Positions 45,661 to 53,346 are shown, counted from the first letter of the stretch. The stretch: DNA of 53,346 bases from Pseudomonas sp. ACM7 (GCF_004136015.1 NZ_CP024866.1:1-53346), one strand, 5' to 3'. Notes: generated from the sequence alone by a model not told the origin. Numbers and translations are program-made.

Positions 45661-46638
45661 ATGAAATTTTTGGTGGTGGGTGGCGCGGGTTATATCGGCT
45701 CGCACATGGTGAAGCAGCTACTGAGTGCGGGTCACGATCTTGTGGTGGCAGACAATTTCTCAACGGGTTATCGCAGCGCGTTGAGGGGCGGGACATTGGT
45801 CGAACTGGACATAGCCGACGAACAGGCGCTGGACGCCCTGTTTGCGGGACACCACTTCGATGCCGTGTTCCACTTCGCCTCCTTTATACAGGTGGGCGAA
45901 TCCGTCGCTAAACCTGCCAAGTACTATCAAAACAACTTCGCCGCCACCCTGGCGCTGCTCCAGGCGATGGTTCGCGCCGGGGTTAAAAACTTCATTTTTT
46001 CCTCAACCGCCGCCGTCTACGGTGACCCGGTGTATGTACCCATCGACGAGGAGCATCCCAAGGTCGCGATCAACCCTTATGGTCGCAGCAAGTGGATGGT
46101 GGAGCAGATGCTTGAGGATTTCGACCGCGCATACGGGCTGAAATCGGTCTGCCTGCGCTACTTCAACGCCGCCGGAGCAGACCCTGAAGGACAGTTAGGT
46201 GAACGCCATGAACCGGAAACCCACCTGCTGCCCCTGATCCTGCAAGCAGCCTCCGGACGGCGCGCAACCATCACCGTCTATGGCCGTGATTACGACACGC
46301 CTGACGGCACTTGCATTCGCGACTACGTCCACGTTGTCGACCTCGTTGCCGCTCACGCACTTGCCGTGGATTATCTGTTGGCAGGGGGTGCAAGCACGGC
46401 GTTCAACCTCGGTAACGGTCAAGGTTTCTCAGTACAGCAAGTGATAGATACCGCGCGCTACGTGACCGGCCAGGATATCTCTGTCAGCGAAGCGCCACGT
46501 CGCGCGGGCGATCCACCACGCCTTGTGGCCGATCCCCGCAGGGCCAACACATTACTTGGCTGGCAACCGCAATTTGGCTCACTTGAACAGATAGTGGCGC
46601 ACGCCTGGAGCTGGGAGCAGAAGTACCCTTGGCACTGA
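45661..46638 (+). CDS. galE: UDP-glucose 4-epimerase
   Basis: A 325-residue extended SDR enzyme that interconverts UDP-Glc and UDP-Gal, supplying a precursor. NAD motif VVGGAGYIGSHMVKQL at the N-terminus, then FHFASFIQVGESVAKPAKYY, the catalytic SSTAAVYG and YGRSK (Tyr-x3-Lys), and FNAAGADPEGQLGERHEPET HL, the GalE-type substrate block. ATG at 45661 has GGAGA 5 bases upstream; an in-frame GTG at 45637 overlaps the GH5-like relic and is unlikely. It presumably followed the GH5-like gene directly before the insertion. Converges with the tyrosine-kinase gene. Confidence 0.93.
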   Translation: MKFLVVGGAGYIGSHMVKQLLSAGHDLVVADNFSTGYRSALRGGTLVELDIADEQALDALFAGHHFDAVFHFASFIQVGESVAKPAKYYQNNFAATLALLQAMVRAGVKNFIFSSTAAVYGDPVYVPIDEEHPKVAINPYGRSKWMVEQMLEDFDRAYGLKSVCLRYFNAAGADPEGQLGERHEPETHLLPLILQAASGRRATITVYGRDYDTPDGTCIRDYVHVVDLVAAHALAVDYLLAGGASTAFNLGNGQGFSVQQVIDTARYVTGQDISVSEAPRRAGDPPRLVADPRRANTLLGWQPQFGSLEQIVAHAWSWEQKYPWH

Positions 46639-46641
46639 CCG

Positions 46642-46664
46642 TCGGCGCTAGCCAATAGCGCCGA
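46642..46664. terminator. Hairpin between convergent galE and tyrosine kinase genes
   Basis: Perfect 9-bp stem TCGGCGCTA / TAGCGCCGA with a 5-base loop, directly after the galE stop. No T-tract on either strand; position suggests a termination or end-protection role. Confidence 0.45.
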
Positions 46665-46682
46665 TCTCCTGCGGGTGATGCT

Positions 46683-47471
46683 CTAGTAGTAAGAGCGGTT
46701 TTCGCGCTCGGCTTTGTTCAACACCGTGCCAATCAGGTTGGCTGTCCCAAGATGATGCAGGCTTTCCTCGATCTCTTTCTTGCTGTTCAATCCATTAGCG
46801 ACAACGAGCAGGACGCAGTCGAACCTGGGCAAGACGTTAATCACATCATCCGAACTCAACAACGGCGGCAAGTCGAAAATTACGATGCGTGAGTTGTAGC
46901 GCTCGCGCAGATCAGCAATCAAATGGCTCACTGCAGGCGATGACAACACCTCGGTGGAAAGAGGAATCGGCTCACGCGTCGGCAGGACCACAAAGCGCGG
47001 CAAGGTCGGATTGACCAGTACTTCTTGCAGTTCAGCTTCATCCGCCAACAATTCATTAAGCGATTTATCCATCGGCAGACCCAGATACTCACCCACCTTC
47101 GGACGACGCAAGTCGAAGTCCACCAGTAACGCCGTCTTGGTCGTGTGATGCGCGATACTCATTGCCAGGTTTATAGCCAACACCGTTTTGCCTGCCTCTG
47201 GAGTCGGCGAGGTGATGGCGAGCGTGCGCCAGCCATTTTCTTCCATGATTTTCAGCACTTGTGTACGCAGTAGATCGAATGCCCCGCCCATACTCGAATT
47301 TTTGTTGTAAGCCACAATGCGGTTGCGCTCAAGGTGATCTGGTCGCAAAGGTACAACCTTGGTTTGCACATAACTGAGTGCATTCAGACCTGTGGACTGC
47401 GCGGTCGGTGTCATGGCTTTTGACGAGGTCTGTTGCTCGGCTTTTTCGGTATCGAGATTGATTATTTCCAT
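46683..47471 (-). CDS. BY-type tyrosine kinase (CpsD/CapB-like)
   Basis: A 262-residue cytosolic ATPase. Walker A SPTPEAGKT at about 88-96, Walker A' LLVDFDLRRPKVGEY at ~115-129 and Walker B IVIFDLPPLL near 200. The tail is RSYY, so the tyrosine cluster is very short (two Tyr), against 4-7 in Wzc or CpsD. It acts with the separate Wzz-like protein encoded upstream to control polymer length and export by phosphorylation cycling. AAGGAA 8 bases before the ATG. Last gene of the four-gene export operon. Confidence 0.9.
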   Translation of the reverse strand: MEIINLDTEKAEQQTSSKAMTPTAQSTGLNALSYVQTKVVPLRPDHLERNRIVAYNKNSSMGGAFDLLRTQVLKIMEENGWRTLAITSPTPEAGKTVLAINLAMSIAHHTTKTALLVDFDLRRPKVGEYLGLPMDKSLNELLADEAELQEVLVNPTLPRFVVLPTREPIPLSTEVLSSPAVSHLIADLRERYNSRIVIFDLPPLLSSDDVINVLPRFDCVLLVVANGLNSKKEIEESLHHLGTANLIGTVLNKAERENRSYY

Positions 47472-47482
47472 GGTTATATTCC

Positions 47483-49045
47483 TTATGCAAACCGGCCCAG
47501 AGCTTTAAACATCAGAAGATCCAGAGGCATGTAGAGGAAGTGCAGGAGCACCAGAAAGATCGCGATTATCGCGACTCCACAGACGATCAATAGCATTCGC
47601 CATTTCCTGCGGCGTGCCAGTTCAGCCTTGGTGTGAATGTAGGGAATGGAAACCAATACGCGTCTACCCAGCACGCTGGCCAAGGCCTGAGCACCGCGCA
47701 CACGCTGACTCATCATCTCGAGAAGCATCACCAGCGCACCAGCACCCACCGGGGCAAGCAAGAAACCCATGGCAACCACTTTTTTACGGTTTGGCCGTAC
47801 CGGCTTTTCGGGCATCAGTGGTGACTCCAGAAGAACAAAACGCTCGGCTTTGTTTTCCTGCTCCAGGCTTTCGGAAATTTTCGCACCCATTTCCTTCGTG
47901 CGAATCTCCTCATATTTTTTACGAGCGTTATCATGGTCACGCATCACCGTGACCAAGCCGCGCTCGACTTGCGGCGTCTCAAGAATTTGCGCCTCGTATT
48001 CGGCTATTTTTCCGAGTATTTGCTGCTTTTGATCGGCCAGCGACTTGATACGTGCTTCTGCTGCGGAGATCCGCGTCTGGGCCTTGGCAACGTCCAGATT
48101 GACCGAAGCCGCTGCACCACCAGCACCTTTGCCAGCCTCAAGTGCAGCAATTTTGCGTTTGACGGCACGCACGTCGGGGTGGGCTTGCGTATACAGCGAC
48201 TGCAACCTGGTGTACTCCGCTTTGAGGCTAGCCAGATCCTGTGGTTTATCAACTGCCGCACCGGGTACTCCAGGCTTGGTCGCCAGCCCGGCATTCGCGG
48301 CGGAAAGCTCCAGCTCATTGAAGCGCAACTCCTCACGGGCAGTTTTGTAGTCACGGTCGACCTCTTTAAGCTCGGTTTCTGCGCGCGTCAACATATTCAT
48401 GCGCAGCTCTTGATGCTCGGGCAGCGCGTTGCTGTGTGCCTGCTTGAAGTCCGCCAACCGGTTCTCAAGGGCTTCCAGTTCCACCCTGAGTTTGTCCGCC
48501 TCCTGCGTGAGGAACTCTGTCGTTTCACTGGCGCGCTCGGTGCGCTGCTTGATGTTTTCATCCAGAAACAGCGTCACCAGCTCATTGGCAACTTTGTTCG
48601 CAATCTCTGGCTGCCGGTGCTCAAAGGAAAGACGGAAAGCAATCGTCACCTCTCCGCGCCCCTTAACGGCAGCACTGACCAGGGAGACCACAATCGCATT
48701 GCGCATTTCTTCGATCTTCTCGCTAACGCTCAGTTGCCGACTTTGCGAAGCAAAAAGATTGTATTTGTCGATGATCCCTTCCAGATGCTCACGGGTCATC
48801 ACGCGCTGGCGAATGACTTCGATGCGCTCATCGGCAAAGGTATTGTTGTTGGCCGCCACCAAGTCTGGCGAAATCTGTTGAGACTCCACCAGAATCGTAC
48901 CGGATGACTCATAGGTCGGCGGGAGAGAGATCGCTACCGCTATGCACACGCCCAGTATGACCACGAAACTCACGATCAACAGCAGGGCGTGGTGCTTGAT
49001 GATAGCTAGGTAGTCGTTGAACGACATTTCGTATTCAGAGGCCAT
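47483..49045 (-). CDS. Wzz/GumC-like polysaccharide co-polymerase
   Basis: A 520-residue inner-membrane chain-length regulator. N-terminal Wzz domain with TM1 (about 20-40, LLLIVSFVVILGVCIAV). A long periplasmic coiled coil of ~170-330 follows (EALENRLADFKQAHSNALPE … REELRFNELELSAANAG). A GNVR-type region with PEKPVRPNRKKVVAMGFLLA precedes TM2, and a third hydrophobic segment forms the C-terminus. The kinase domain is absent and is supplied by the neighbour. Start at ATG 49045; a GTG three codons earlier overlaps. Confidence 0.9.
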   Translation of the reverse strand: MASEYEMSFNDYLAIIKHHALLLIVSFVVILGVCIAVAISLPPTYESSGTILVESQQISPDLVAANNNTFADERIEVIRQRVMTREHLEGIIDKYNLFASQSRQLSVSEKIEEMRNAIVVSLVSAAVKGRGEVTIAFRLSFEHRQPEIANKVANELVTLFLDENIKQRTERASETTEFLTQEADKLRVELEALENRLADFKQAHSNALPEHQELRMNMLTRAETELKEVDRDYKTAREELRFNELELSAANAGLATKPGVPGAAVDKPQDLASLKAEYTRLQSLYTQAHPDVRAVKRKIAALEAGKGAGGAAASVNLDVAKAQTRISAAEARIKSLADQKQQILGKIAEYEAQILETPQVERGLVTVMRDHDNARKKYEEIRTKEMGAKISESLEQENKAERFVLLESPLMPEKPVRPNRKKVVAMGFLLAPVGAGALVMLLEMMSQRVRGAQALASVLGRRVLVSIPYIHTKAELARRRKWRMLLIVCGVAIIAIFLVLLHFLYMPLDLLMFKALGRFA

Positions 49046-49065
49046 ATTTCTCACACAGCTGAATG

Positions 49066-50205
49066 TCAGAGACCGGGATAACTATAAGTCAGCATCAGCC
49101 CGACGACGTTTGCAGTGGCATCCGGCAAGCCATCTTGCTGGCGTTGTTTGTATGTGTAGGATAGGCGTGCAATCCAAAAAGGCGAGAGTTCTTGGCTAAA
49201 CCAGGCACTGTAATTTTTCAAGGTATTAGGCGTCCGTCCTTTGGAGTCTTGCCAGGAGGCATCGAAACCGGTGCGCCGGGTCTCGTCGACGGCATAGCTC
49301 CATGTACCCCTCAGGGCATCAACCTCGACGAAACCACCGTCGCCGCTGGCGAGAGTGCTACGACTGGCGTCGATGCTGGTATCAATACGCTCACCGGCAT
49401 ATTGCAACATTAAACCGCCCTGGCCTTTGGGGCCGCTACCGGTGCCGGAGACTTGGTTGAGACCCGCGTAGGCCGTCCCCTTTAGCCGCTCGGAGAATTG
49501 GACATTCAAGCCGACCGCGGGGGTGTAGCTGTTTGAGGAAGCCACCGCAGACCCCTTCTCCGGCTCATAGCGCCTCACGCCAAGACGGGTGAACAGCTCG
49601 ACCTGCTCACTCCATGCATAGTTCCAGCTGAAGCGGGTCGCCAGCTCGTCATAGTCGGTCAGTGAACCAACATCGTAAGTGACATGAGTGTAGTCGGTCT
49701 CGTTAACCAGGGTACTTCGCTCGCTGAGAGCAGTGCTCCAGTTGCCGCCCACCAAATACATCTTTTGCGTGCCATCAGAGGCAACTACGCCGGTTTCCTG
49801 AACCACCGTGGAAAGCGTCGAGTTTTCTTCATATCTCGCCGTGAGTCCAAAAGCACCCGTTTCGGTCGCGCGCTGCCACCCTAACTTTAATCTGGGATCT
49901 TCACGGTCCGAAACGATCGACGTATCCGACGAACGCACGATATTTAACCCGAGACCGAACTGGAACTCATCCCGTCCGGAAGTACCCACGAGGCTGTAAT
50001 CGGGGGCGATGATGGTACGGGTCACCCCCTTCTCACCACTCGTAAGCAGCAGTGGGTTGCTGTCGTACTCGACCGTCGAAGGCACTGCTATTGCTGATTG
50101 CCAAGTAGCAGCATAGGCCATGTCCGAACACGACAAAGACAGGATTGCCGTCGCAACCCCGGTAGTTCGAAATCCAAGCAAAGTAATCCCTAGTGCCTCG
50201 CGCAA
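49066..50205 (-). CDS. Outer-membrane beta-barrel partner of the export system
   Basis: A 379-residue protein with a hydrophobic leader ending MAYA. Repeated amphipathic beta-strands with aromatic girdles run to the C-terminus, which ends …GLMLTYSYPGL, near the usual barrel-closing pattern. It resembles barrels encoded beside short Wza-type exporters (VpsM/Wzp-like), thought to form the outer-membrane channel. Start uncertain: a TTG at 50205 (TTGCGCGAGG) is taken, with a second TTG at 50181 preceded by AGGG as alternative; no ATG opens the frame. 2 bp from the exporter gene. Confidence 0.82.
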   Translation of the reverse strand: MREALGITLLGFRTTGVATAILSLSCSDMAYAATWQSAIAVPSTVEYDSNPLLLTSGEKGVTRTIIAPDYSLVGTSGRDEFQFGLGLNIVRSSDTSIVSDREDPRLKLGWQRATETGAFGLTARYEENSTLSTVVQETGVVASDGTQKMYLVGGNWSTALSERSTLVNETDYTHVTYDVGSLTDYDELATRFSWNYAWSEQVELFTRLGVRRYEPEKGSAVASSNSYTPAVGLNVQFSERLKGTAYAGLNQVSGTGSGPKGQGGLMLQYAGERIDTSIDASRSTLASGDGGFVEVDALRGTWSYAVDETRRTGFDASWQDSKGRTPNTLKNYSAWFSQELSPFWIARLSYTYKQRQQDGLPDATANVVGLMLTYSYPGL

Positions 50206-50207
50206 GG

Positions 50208-50765
50208 CTAAGGCACGACCAGCGTATCGCCGGCTTTAAGTAGAAAATTGGTGGTCATGTCTTTCCCTGACATCAACTCGCTGTAGTCGACGCGCAGGAT
50301 CTCTTGTCTAGCCCCATTGAGCCGCACGACCTTAATGTCGCCTTTATCGGCGAATTTGTCGAGCCCGCCCGCCATGCTTATTACCTGCAGCACTGACGTT
50401 TGACCTGACATATGCACGGTGCCGGGTTTCAGCACTTTGCCCTGAACGTAGACGAGATTACCTTCGGTGCCGGTGACGACAACGCTCACCTGCGGATCAG
50501 GTATGAAAGCCTCAAGCTTGGCAGCGATTTGCTTCGCGACAGCGGTAGCATCAAGCCCCGCAACATTGACCTGCCCTGCCAGCGGGAAGGTAATGCTGCC
50601 ATCGGGGAGTACGCGTACATCCTGTTTGAGCTTGTCTTCGCCCCACACGGAAACAGAAAGGTTATCTCCCGGACTCAGCCGGTAAGTCGGGTCGTTTTCG
50701 ACGGCATTGGAAATGCTGGGCCAAACGGCCAGCGCGCACAGCACAGGTATCAATGAACGGAACAT
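50208..50765 (-). CDS. Short Wza-like polysaccharide export protein (OPX)
   Basis: A 185-residue periplasmic protein with a signal peptide (MFRSLIPVLCALAVWPSISNA) and no lipobox Cys at the expected place. It is followed by a Poly_export domain (YRLSPGDNLSVSVWGEDKLK … DGSITFPLAGQVNVAGL) and a SLBB-like domain (VYVQGKVLKPGTVHMSGQTS). It lacks the C-terminal helix that Wza uses as outer-membrane pore, so it needs a partner, most likely the adjacent barrel. ATG at 50765 has GGAGGGAT directly upstream. First gene of the export operon. Confidence 0.9.
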   Translation of the reverse strand: MFRSLIPVLCALAVWPSISNAVENDPTYRLSPGDNLSVSVWGEDKLKQDVRVLPDGSITFPLAGQVNVAGLDATAVAKQIAAKLEAFIPDPQVSVVVTGTEGNLVYVQGKVLKPGTVHMSGQTSVLQVISMAGGLDKFADKGDIKVVRLNGARQEILRVDYSELMSGKDMTTNFLLKAGDTLVVP

Positions 50766-51225
50766 CGGGATCCCTCCGTCTAAGTAGCCATGCAAGGAGT
50801 TTAGAACAAAAAAACCTAGTCAAATCACTCTAGCCTATTTCAAGCCAAAGAAACTACTACACAGCAATCACCTTGAGCTTCTGGGCGGTCAATTCCGCCA
50901 ATGCAACACACCCGAAACCGGAACGTTAGTGCAAAACAGCAAAATAGTGTTATTTAACAACAGGTTGGAGCAAGCAAACCACCCTCGACGTATTCCGCGC
51001 CAATATTAACTACACCATGCCCGCTTGAGCCGGCTCACCTGCGACACTGTCAACCTGGCTATGACTACGTTTGCCAGCGCAACTAATTGATATCAACAAT
51101 TACAAACCAAGTATCATTGCAAGACAGACATCATCCGCAAAAACAATACATAAAGCTGTGTGTCTACACAGCCACCAGAGTGACTGTCTAAATAACCCTT
51201 ATTGCCAAATAACGTTAACTACCAC
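50766..51225. promoter_or_regulatory. 460-bp AT-rich upstream region of the export operon
   Basis: The longest regulatory-looking gap of the cluster, between the export operon and the VPLPA-tailed protein gene (both on the minus strand). It is markedly AT-rich, consistent with silencing or multi-factor control of exopolysaccharide genes. I searched for sigma-54 (GG-N10-GC) and strong sigma-70 pairs; none was convincing. Open frames across it have no support. Confidence 0.5.
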
Positions 51226-51723
51226 CTATATCTTCCGTCGGTTGGCGACCACAATAAAACCAAATAGCGCGGAAGAAAATAACCATGCTGCCGCAGAAAG
51301 CGGTACTGCATTGGGTTGGTTGATGCCAGATACCTCAACCAGACTTTTATCCTGGAGAGATGAATCAATCTTGAATTGCTTATTGTCAGCCGCCGCCATT
51401 AATCTGTCACGCGAAGAAGAATTGACGGATACATCCACGCCCGAGTCAGCGTGATGTATGACACTGTTAACTTTCGCAGAATGGGCATCATCAACGTAAA
51501 TATCAGTGATCAATGAAGGCAAGCCAAGGCTCTTTCCAAAAGTAAGCAGCGCGCCACCCGTGTGCTCTTTGAGAGCCGTACAAAGTTGAGGCCCTAACTC
51601 CTCGCAAGCGCTGCCTATGCGACTAATTTCATAGGCCAAACTGGTCGCCTGAGCACTAGCAATGGCTGCACCATTCAGGATCACAGAAAACAACACAAAT
51701 TTAATGACAAGTGTTGAGCGCAT
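51226..51723 (-). CDS. Secreted protein with a VPLPA/PEP-CTERM-like C-terminal sorting tail
   Basis: 165 residues: signal peptide MRSTLVIKFVLFSVILNGAA IASAQA, a ~105-residue mature part with two cysteines near the start (GSACEELGPQLC), and a C-terminal tail. The tail is NAVPLSAAAWLFSSALFGF followed by IVVANRRKI: a VPLP-like motif, one hydrophobic helix and a basic end. This is the architecture cut by exosortases, enzymes linked to exopolysaccharide loci. No exosortase is encoded in the window. The start has a strong AAGGAGG. Located 460 bp upstream of the export operon on the same strand. The mature part is not a family I recognise. Confidence 0.8.
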   Translation of the reverse strand: MRSTLVIKFVLFSVILNGAAIASAQATSLAYEISRIGSACEELGPQLCTALKEHTGGALLTFGKSLGLPSLITDIYVDDAHSAKVNSVIHHADSGVDVSVNSSSRDRLMAAADNKQFKIDSSLQDKSLVEVSGINQPNAVPLSAAAWLFSSALFGFIVVANRRKI

Positions 51724-52273
51724 AACACCGCCTCCTTGCGTAGGGGGTTATTCTTTTGTCGGTTGAAGGAATCTGTATCGGCTAAATTGAGCCTATAAGC
51801 ACATCGCCATTACGTCAACAGCTCGTCACAATAATAAATTGAAATTTCCCTTCATGGAGGGTGGCGTCAAAATAACGCCACAAACACCACGTCAGCTCTG
51901 TGAATTCTATCCATGTGAAATAGCTTCACGCATGGGCGTCAGCCCGCATCAGGATGCTGGCCCACGACCCGGCGCAGCGCCTTACACCGGGCAACGAGGC
52001 ACCTAGGCAATGGCATGGGCTCGACCGCCGACGACGCCTGTAAAGGCGGGGTTTATCGGCAACTTTCTGAAAATACCCGGCGACCAAGAGTTTTTGACGC
52101 ATGAAGGCGCATGCAGGTAAAGCCTCCCCGTGCATTCCCAGCCTTGGAACACTGTAGAAGTCTCGGCGCTGTGACAGGGAACCATGCTCAACCTCCCTGG
52201 CACCCGCGCCGAGCAGATCAATGCAATGCGCGTAAAAGGCATCGCGATTGAAGACAGGATGAATGACTGACCT
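51724..52273. other. 550-bp intergenic stretch without a convincing gene
   Basis: Contains the promoter of the VPLPA-tailed gene (AT-rich part, 51740-51860) and a GC-rich part with overlapping short frames on the minus strand (52003-52242). One plus frame from 52183 (MLNLPGTRAEQINAMRVKGI …) ends after 28 codons and could be a gene relic. No codon pattern, start signal or motif supports any of these. Confidence 0.5.
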
Positions 52274-52927
52274 TTACTTCGGTTGCGCCACCGTATGCAA
52301 ATAAGGTTTCACCGTCTTGAAGCCATCCGGGTACTTCTTCCTTGCGTCGTCGTCGGATACCGACGTAGGGATGATCACGTCCTCACCCGGACGCCAGTTC
52401 ACCGGTGTGGCAACCGTGTGCTTGGCGTTTAACTGAATAGCATCGAGCAGCCGTAACACTTCATCGAAGTTGCGCCCGGCACTCATCGGGTAGACCAGCA
52501 TCGCCTTGATCTTTTTATCCGGGCCGACAATGAACACTGAACGCACCGTGGCGTTGTCCACGGCAGTACGAGCGCCGCCACTGGCGTTCGGGTGAATCAT
52601 GTCGTAGAGCTTGGCCACGACCAGATTCTCGTCGCCGATCATGGGGTAGTTGACCGCATGGCCCTGGGTTTCTTCGATGTCTTTGGCCCAGGTCTGATGG
52701 TTACCGACCGGGTCGACGCTGAGGCCGACAATCTTGGTGTTGCGTTTGTCGAACTCCGGCTTGAGCCCGGCCATATAACCGAGCTCAGTGGTGCAGACCG
52801 GGGTGAAGTCCTTCGGATGTGAGAACAGGATGGCCCACTTGTCGCCAATCCATTCGTGGAAATGGAGCGTGCCTTCGGTGGTTTCGGCGGTGAAATCCGG
52901 TGCTTCGTCGCCAATACGAATGGTCAT
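52274..52927 (-). CDS. lsfA: 1-Cys peroxiredoxin, LsfA-type
   Basis: A 217-residue Prx6-family thiol peroxidase that reduces H2O2 and organic peroxides. The peroxidatic Cys lies in FSHPKDFTPVCTTELGYM (PVCTTE), and no resolving Cys is seen. The C-terminal extension NWRPGEDVIIPTSVSDDDAR and KKYPDGFKTVKPYL is typical of the group. Known in Pseudomonas as LsfA, induced by sulfate starvation. ATG at 52927 with GAGGAG upstream. The IS4-family element starts 125 bp upstream, so its promoter region is close to that insertion. Confidence 0.93.
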   Translation of the reverse strand: MTIRIGDEAPDFTAETTEGTLHFHEWIGDKWAILFSHPKDFTPVCTTELGYMAGLKPEFDKRNTKIVGLSVDPVGNHQTWAKDIEETQGHAVNYPMIGDENLVVAKLYDMIHPNASGGARTAVDNATVRSVFIVGPDKKIKAMLVYPMSAGRNFDEVLRLLDAIQLNAKHTVATPVNWRPGEDVIIPTSVSDDDARKKYPDGFKTVKPYLHTVAQPK

Positions 52928-53097
52928 GTGCGTTCTCCTCGCTGTGAAGGGTAGGGAAACTATCGGAACGATCCAGTATAGGAGACCTTGAAGACTTCGC
53001 TCTGCACCCCGCCGAAGGGCTGGCGCCAGCGATAAATGCCCGGACCTATCGCAATGCTGTTCACTTAAGGATTGTTGACTAATCCTCAGGCAGCAGG

Positions 53098-53132
53098 AAA
53101 ATCCGGAATCTGATAAGGATTCCGGATTTTTT
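53098..53132. terminator. Hairpin with T-run in front of the transposase start
   Basis: Arms AAAATCCGGAATC and GATTCCGGATTTT, ~13-bp stem, then TT and the ATG. The AAGGAT that could serve as ribosome-binding site lies at the edge of the stem, so the hairpin both stops incoming transcripts and hides the start signal. Similar arrangements limit transposase synthesis from outside promoters in other IS elements. Confidence 0.75.
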
Positions 53133-53346
53133 ATGTCTGTTGCTCAGGATTTAAGCGCGGTTTTGGATTTTGCTGAGCAACCGCTCTCTCGCCTTGAGGT
53201 GTTCACCGATCATATTCCTCATGATTGGATTACCGCGGCGGCCGCTCTGGCGGATAAAGCCACGATCCGACGTCGGCGCTTGCCTTCGGACGTAGTCCTT
53301 TGGCTGGTAGTCGGGATGGCACTTTTCAGAGGTGAGCCAATAGTCG
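53133..53346 (+). CDS. IS4-family transposase, N-terminal part
   Basis: 71 codons visible: MSVAQDLSAVLDFAEQPLSR … HIPHDWITAAAALADKATIR … LPSDVVLWLVVGMALFRGEP, the N-terminal domain usual for IS4-type DDE transposases; the catalytic DDE residues are beyond the window end. The ATG follows the T-run of a hairpin directly. This protein is the natural candidate to move the 733-bp element with the same ends. Confidence 0.88.
   Translation, partial: MSVAQDLSAVLDFAEQPLSRLEVFTDHIPHDWITAAAALADKATIRRRRLPSDVVLWLVVGMALFRGEPIV

Larger units (their letters stand above)
53053..53346. mobile_element. IS4-family insertion sequence, left end (continues beyond the window)
   Basis: Begins with AATGCTGTTCACTTAAGG, the same end as the 733-bp element at 22183-22915, and carries the transposase start 80 bp inside. 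The bases before it (GCCCGGAC at 53038-53045) match those before the other element (22168-22175), suggesting a shared target preference. The right end is outside the window. Confidence 0.9.

Noticed and set aside
50766..51225. Sigma-54 or AlgU promoter for the export operon
   Set aside because: No GG-N10-GC or GAACTT/TCTGA pair with correct spacing found on the minus strand.
51071..51454. 127-codon plus frame upstream of the export operon
   Set aside because: Overlaps the VPLPA-tail gene in antisense, no ribosome-binding site, and codon use is unlike coding DNA.
52003..52242. Minus-strand short frames between the VPLPA-tail gene and lsfA
   Set aside because: Arg/Pro/Cys-rich, overlapping one another, no start signal or motif.

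Overview
The window looks like chromosomal DNA of a fluorescent-group Pseudomonas. It is GC-rich, carries three kinds of Pseudomonas-style REP palindromes, and encodes proteins typical of the genus: an exported-looking malate:quinone oxidoreductase, a DUF2790 protein and an LsfA-type peroxiredoxin. I worked only from the sequence, so species assignment and family names rest on motif recognition. No tRNA, rRNA or CRISPR array was seen.

Layout. 1-1.4 kb: the end of a large surface-type protein and a small gene that may be its immunity partner. 1.5-7 kb: mqo, ilvD and a chemoreceptor. 7.1-9.3 kb: a tightly overlapping lipid trio (CDP-alcohol transferase, acyltransferase, CTP transferase). 9.4-12 kb: small metabolic and stress genes (a frameshifted DUF72 gene, an NTF2-like protein, a GFA protein, MsrA). 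12.2-15.2 kb: a complete tripartite tricarboxylate transporter (tctCBA). 15.4-19 kb: a polyamine-type binding protein, an amine/amino-acid oxidase and a divergent LysR regulator. 19-22.1 kb: an exported hydrolase, a DUF2790 protein and a two-component pair wrecked by several independent lesions. 22.18-22.92 kb: a 733-bp non-autonomous mobile element. 23.1-24.3 kb: a thiolase.

24.7-51.7 kb is a Wzx/Wzy-dependent exopolysaccharide locus. The initiating phosphoglycosyltransferase lies at one end (24.7 kb) and the export and length-control genes at the other (46.7-50.8 kb: tyrosine kinase, Wzz-like protein, outer-membrane barrel, short Wza-like protein). Between them lie five glycosyltransferases of GT2/GT4/WecG type plus a GT61-like one, two hexapeptide acetyltransferases, a FemAB/GNAT-like transferase, a DUF535 protein, a GMC oxidoreductase coupled to a tiny Tat-signal protein, the flippase, the polymerase, a GH5-like hydrolase, a phosphoethanolamine-type transferase and galE. 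From memory the gene content resembles the Pea locus of P. putida; that match was not tested. Just upstream of the export operon sits a secreted protein with a VPLPA/PEP-CTERM-like tail, although no exosortase gene is visible here.

The most informative rearrangements are these. (i) The 733-bp element has ends matching the IS4-family element that begins at 53053. It is flanked by a perfect 12-bp duplication and splits a Rho-independent terminator. (ii) A second, diverged copy of the 3' end of the GH5-like gene lies just before galE, so the phosphoethanolamine transferase gene sits between two copies of that tail. (iii) Short tandem duplications of 7 bp and 11 bp cause two separate frameshifts. 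The window ends inside the IS4-family transposase gene, downstream of lsfA on the minus strand.
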